Positions 60,249 through 64,000 of a stretch of 64,000 nt of DNA are shown here, piece by piece; positions within the stretch are counted from its first letter, which is position 1; the number at the start of each line of letters is the position of its first letter. The stretch is from Lotus japonicus. Lineage: Eukaryota; Streptophyta; Magnoliopsida; Fabales; Fabaceae. The notes beneath the pieces were generated by a model. It did no database searches. It was not told the origin of the DNA and worked only from the letters and a program-made list of their open reading frames with translations. Location of the stretch: NCBI RefSeq assembly GCF_012489685.1, contig NC_080042.1, forward strand, positions 80,171,093-80,235,092, read 5' to 3'. The position numbers were made by a program, and so were the translations under genes.

Positions 60249-62440
60249 ATGGCAATCGACGATCTCGCCACCATCGATGCCTCAAAAGAAAACTGGTCTA
60301 TTGTCGCAAAGGTGAACCGTTTGTGGCTTAGTCCGAGCTTATATGGATCCAAGCTTCCATTTTCCATGGACATGATTCTTATGGATGACAAGGTAAATCA
60401 CTTTTCACATAAACATCATGTTTTACGTCCTTTTTTGCTTAAACTATAAATCTCTAATGTTCTCATTTTAATGAATTTTAGGGTTGTAAGATTCATGCGA
60501 CTGTTAGGAAGACTCTGATATACCGATTCCAATCTTTGATAAGTGAGGGTCGTGTATATCAGATTTCGTTCTTTGGCGTTGGTGAAAGCGGACGTGATTT
60601 CCGACCAACCGGGCATCCATTCAAGATCAACTTTGATATTCATACATCTGTGCGCTTGGTTCCCAACAGGGCCATCGATTTAAGCCCGTACAATTTTGTG
60701 CCGATATCTGATATAATGTTCAAGGATCTTAATACGTCTTTTCTTATAGGTATATACTCTTTTTTGTCCCTTTTGATTTTTAAATTACTATTCTGGGATT
60801 TGGATTAATATTGCTATGATTTTGCAGATGTCATTGGAATTCTCACTGATGCAAGTGCTGAACAAGAATTCGAAAAAGATGGCGGGAAGCAGAAAAGAAT
60901 TACTATTGAACTTGACCAAGACGGGTACACCCAAATTTTATACCTTATTTCAAATTTTGTACATCTTTGATTATTAAGTTTTTATGGTTTTATAATTTCT
61001 CATTCGTCTTTAATAGGGCTCGGGTTGAATGCGCCTTTTTTGGAAAGTATGTTGATGAGGTCGTTGGTTACCTTGGATCTGCTGATGCAACCAATGCCGT
61101 TGTTGTTGTGAGTTGTGTCAAAGTAAAGCCATTTAAAGGTATTTTAAAGCTTCATCTGGTGTCAAATAATTAAAGTGCAGTGACAAATTTTTTGAAAACA
61201 TTCATAATTTTTATTTTACAGGTAAGACAAGTCTCCAAAATGTTTATGGAGCTACAAAGGTTTTTTTAATCCTCTCATAGAAGAAGCTGCTCCCCTCCGA
61301 ACTCGGTGAGTTCAGTTCTGTTGTTTAAATTACTCTCCTTTTTTATTGATATCAAATTATTTAATCGTCTATCTTTTAGGTTTTTGGAATCACATGATAA
61401 TACGGTGCATGTCATTAGTCCTCTGCAAGATTCTGCAAAGAAATCTACCCCTGAAGATGATTTTCTAAAGCAGAATGATGGGAAAACCATCGAGCAACTA
61501 AAAGATCTTGCATAGGTATGTATATGGGTTCATATGTTTTTATTTTTAAACTTAATTTTTCCCTGGAATCAATGCTGCCTGCAATAACCACCCACTGTAT
61601 TTTCAGAGGGTTCATGAAATTTTAGAAATTTCAAAATCTTTACCGATTAAAAAATTAATAAGTCTTAAGGTATATCACTTTAAATTTATAACCTGTATTT
61701 GACTTCAGAAAATAAATCATAAACTGCATTAAAAACGAATCACTGATGCCAACTTCAGAAAATAAACCACGTTAAAGTTTATGAGATTTAGGGTCTACTA
61801 AAACCAATCACTGATGCTTTCTTTGCTATGAACCAAAAAACTAATCTATATATGACTTTTACGGCATTGAAAATGTTTGTGAAGTTGGTAGTCATTTTAT
61901 TGAGTAAGCCCCTTTAGAATTATTGATTGATTGAATTAATTCAGGCATTTTAAATGGTGTTAATGTGATTCAGAGTTCAAATTTGAATACATATACCATG
62001 TGTATGAATTGAAATCCACACAATCTAAGTTCTTTAGCATGCCTACACTATTTAAATGCAACATATATCACACATTCTAAAATTATTGTTTTTAATTTTT
62101 CAGAAGTCCTATTATGTTGTTCTTAGTACTGTTAAGTATATTGCAGAGGGTATGGATTGGTACTACCCTGCGTGCAAGTGTAGCAAGAAGGTATATCCTG
62201 CCGACGGTGTGTATTTCTGTGAGCCATGTAATCGTCACGTTGTTTCTCCGGCTCACAGGCAGTTATATGTTGCACTTTCAAATTTGTTGATCAGACTCAC
62301 AGGCAGTTATATGTTGAACTTTCTAGAGTTAAATCTAGAAAAGGGTTGAAGATGCTCATCATAGATGATGAAGGAGTTGTAACTAACACTACACGCAACG
62401 TAGTGTATCAAGAAGTCTTCGATAATATTTGACATGTAAG
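60249..62440 (+). pseudogene. Helitron RPA1-like (replication protein A 70 kDa) gene, broken
   Basis: Recognisable exons: 60249-60392, 60482-60749, 60828-60924, 61017-61138, 61222-61259 and on, about 61381-61515, and 62104-62349. Early exons code OB-fold A (ASKENWSIVAKVNRLW, LILMDDKGCKIHATV, YQISFFGVGES), fold B follows (FLIDVIGILTDAS, ITIELDQDGARVECAFFGKY, AVVVVSCVKVKPFKG). The last exon has the zinc-finger OB-fold C: YPACKCSKKVY and YFCEPCNRHV. Breaks: after 61259 the NPLIEEAAPLR segment is one base out of phase in a T7 run; an in-frame TAG ends the segment at 61513-61515 exactly at a donor site; and about 50 bases are duplicated in the last exon (62248-62325). It would have bound single-stranded DNA. 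Confidence 0.85.
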
Positions 62441-63022
62441 TGTTTATTTATCAATGTTTTTTTCAATTTAAATGGTAGAAATAGAAAAACTGATATGGTT
62501 ATTCTCTTTATTGTTTTACAGCATAAAAAGATATCAAGCAAGTTATTGATCATCTAATTTGAAGGTGTAATGACGTTTCTATAAGGTTAGCTTACACTTT
62601 CAAATTATACACAGTTTATATTTGTATTAGTTACTGATTATTATACTAATAATGTTTCCTTCCTTTCTAGGTTCTATAGCACAAATATGTTTGATTGACA
62701 ACAAGCTCGGTTATGAAGTCTTTATCATTAATCATGGACTACAATCTCGAATAAGGGTTCATGTTGCTGACATTGTTATTTTTATCTTATTTCAATTTTC
62801 ATGTAATGCATTACTTAAAAACGTGGTTTTTATTACTATTCAAGTGTAGTCCATGTGAGGTATCTACAATCTCATCGAATAAATATATTTACTGTGGTCA
62901 ATTCATCTACATGTTTGTAACATATGTTCTATTCCATATATTTTATATATACTTACTGAAAAGAGTCTAAACTAAATTAAAAACGCATTACTACTGATTA
63001 ATCTTTACAATAAAATTAATCA

Positions 63023-63037
63023 CCGTGCAACGCACGG
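63023..63037 (+). other. Helitron 3' terminal hairpin
   Basis: CCGTGC and GCACGG separated by AAC form a six-pair GC-rich stem that ends ten bases before the CTAG terminus. It marks the transposition stop. Confidence 0.88.
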
Positions 63038-63052
63038 GTAAAGAACACTAGT

Positions 63053-63660
63053 TTCTCACAAATTAATACTCACAAGAAACAGCGAGAATCCAACACAATC
63101 TTTCTTGTCGATGCTATTTATTATTTAACTCCGGCACCATACATGAAAGGTGGAGCGTAAGTCAAGTTTTATTAAATGAAAATATTCGCAAAGTTTGGCT
63201 GTGGCAAATTCTTATAAAAATAGTGGAGTAATAATACAGTAAACGAGTATACTGATACTGAGGAAGATGGTATGCCCATTGTCATCCAATGAAATTGTGA
63301 TGTAAAAGTATCAGGAAAGCACCATCAGAAAGAAGTAAATATGTTCGCGCACAGGCACCATCAAGCAGCACACATTCTGGAGAAAAAGGTCCCCCAGTGC
63401 TCAAGTTGCAGTGAAAAAAAAATGGAATATCAATGTCACAGTTTCAATCAAATAACCCCCCAGTTTCTATCAATAACACAAACCAGTTTCCAATCACACA
63501 GATGTTCAAAAAAACTCAAATGAAGTCCTAAGCAGGATAGTTGCTCTGAGTCCTAAGAACTAACAATATTCACAAGTTTATCTTGACTCGATTAACGTCA
63601 AGTCGACAAAAGTTTATCCCAAGTGCAAAGATCACCTGCTGCTCATATAGAAAGCCAGTC
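63053..63660 (-). other. 3' UTR and downstream of the SRO-type gene
   Basis: Lies downstream of the stop at 63661 on the minus strand. No other coding region is evident; the 60-codon plus-strand frame at 63341-63523 looks accidental. Confidence 0.45.
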
Positions 63661-64000
63661 TCAGACTTCTCTCTTGATCTTTGTGTCATTAAATACACAA
63701 GCAGTTTGTGGTGGTATCTGCAAGAAGCCAGTTAAATGTTACGGAGGTATAATCACACAGCAGAAACAATGCACGACATTTAATATTACATTCGAAGACT
63801 AGTGGCCTAACATGTCTACCAACAAGTAATGACTATAGGAGTTCCAAATAACATTAGAAGATCATGCAGAACACTACATAGCCTTCAAATCTACCTTGCA
63901 TTGAAGACTAGTTATTGTAGCTCTCAAGAGAGTATCTCCAACAATCAACCTCAACTTCTTCACAAAATCATCACGTGTTATCTTCTTTGACTGGTGATTG
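63661..64000 (-). CDS. SRO/RCD1-type protein, C-terminal RST domain (partial gene)
   Basis: Two exons are in the window: 64000-63895 (cut by the edge) and 63717-63661. The first reads [20 protein letters not shown], then [11 protein letters not shown], the RST (RCD1-SRO-TAF4) domain, through which these proteins bind transcription factors such as DREB2A. The intron 63894-63718 has GT-AG ends and phase 0. The last exon adds 18 residues ([18 protein letters not shown]) and TGA. The PARP-like core and WWE domain expected upstream lie beyond the window. TAF4 also has an RST domain, but the motif wording fits SRO proteins better. Confidence 0.82.

Larger units (their letters stand above)
59451..63051 (+). 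mobile_element. Helitron carrying an RPA1-like gene remnant
   Basis: The left end starts TCTATATACTTT right after an A (59450). The right end is CTAG (63048-63051) right before a T (63052), so the element sits between A and T as Helitrons do, with no target duplication. Eleven to fourteen bases before the right end is a hairpin CCGTGC-AAC-GCACGG (63023-63037), the usual 3' structure. The 3.6 kb interior has an RPA70-like gene in the same direction and no Rep/helicase, so it is a deletion derivative of an element that coded RepHel plus RPA, or one that kept only the RPA part. Confidence 0.88.

Overview
This window is nuclear DNA of a dicot-like flowering plant. Genes are split by short GT-AG introns, intergenic DNA is AT-rich, plant MITEs, copia/TRIM elements and a Helitron are present, and the gene families (CURT1, D-type cyclin, DIC carrier, RST-domain SRO) are plant-type. 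A legume is possible, but nothing seen here proves it.

Layout, left to right. 1-1174: 5' part of a decayed minus-strand copia element next to a partly tandem TRIM. 2133-3309 and 8878-9912: two Tourist-like elements filled with GGT-type triplet repeats; the second carries what looks like a piece of plastid DNA. 6358-8228: D-type cyclin of the CYCD2/CYCD4 kind (minus). 11721-14778: thylakoid CURT1-type protein (plus), whose long second intron holds five copies of a C/D-snoRNA-like RNA. 18654-19628: intronless mitochondrial dicarboxylate carrier (minus). 19629-28200: mostly gene-poor, with LINE scraps and one tRNA-Ser(GCT). 28203-34576: MYND-finger ubiquitin protease of the UBP15-19 group (plus, 12 coding exons). 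35576-36626: bHLH transcription factor with an ACT-like tail (minus). 37851-41562: complete-ended but internally deleted copia element (minus). 42180-43385: LINE remnant. 43651-44344: element with terminal inverted repeats of about 220 bp. 46285-47280: J-like protein lacking HPD (minus). 51696-58695: GPI ethanolamine phosphate transferase of the PIG-G/GPI7 type (minus, 17 exons). 59451-63051: a Helitron with both ends, carrying a broken RPA1-like gene. 63661-64000: last two coding exons of an SRO/RCD1-type gene (minus).

The genes are independent housekeeping and regulatory loci: cell-cycle entry, thylakoid curvature, mitochondrial transport, deubiquitination, transcription, chaperone-like, GPI-anchor synthesis and stress signalling. 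There is no pathway cluster. From memory, CYCD2;1, DIC1 and a PIG-G-like gene also lie close together on Arabidopsis chromosome 2 (about At2g22490-At2g22530), and CURT1D and bHLH131 on chromosome 4 (about At4g38070-At4g38100), so the window looks like an old conserved block interrupted by transposons.

The most interesting signals are the five-copy structured RNA array in the CURT1 intron, the Helitron with the captured or residual RPA gene, the triplet-rich Tourist pair with its plastid insert, and the J-like protein with a lost HPD. Exon boundaries were worked out by hand from splice consensus, reading frame and family conservation. All multi-exon models close in frame.
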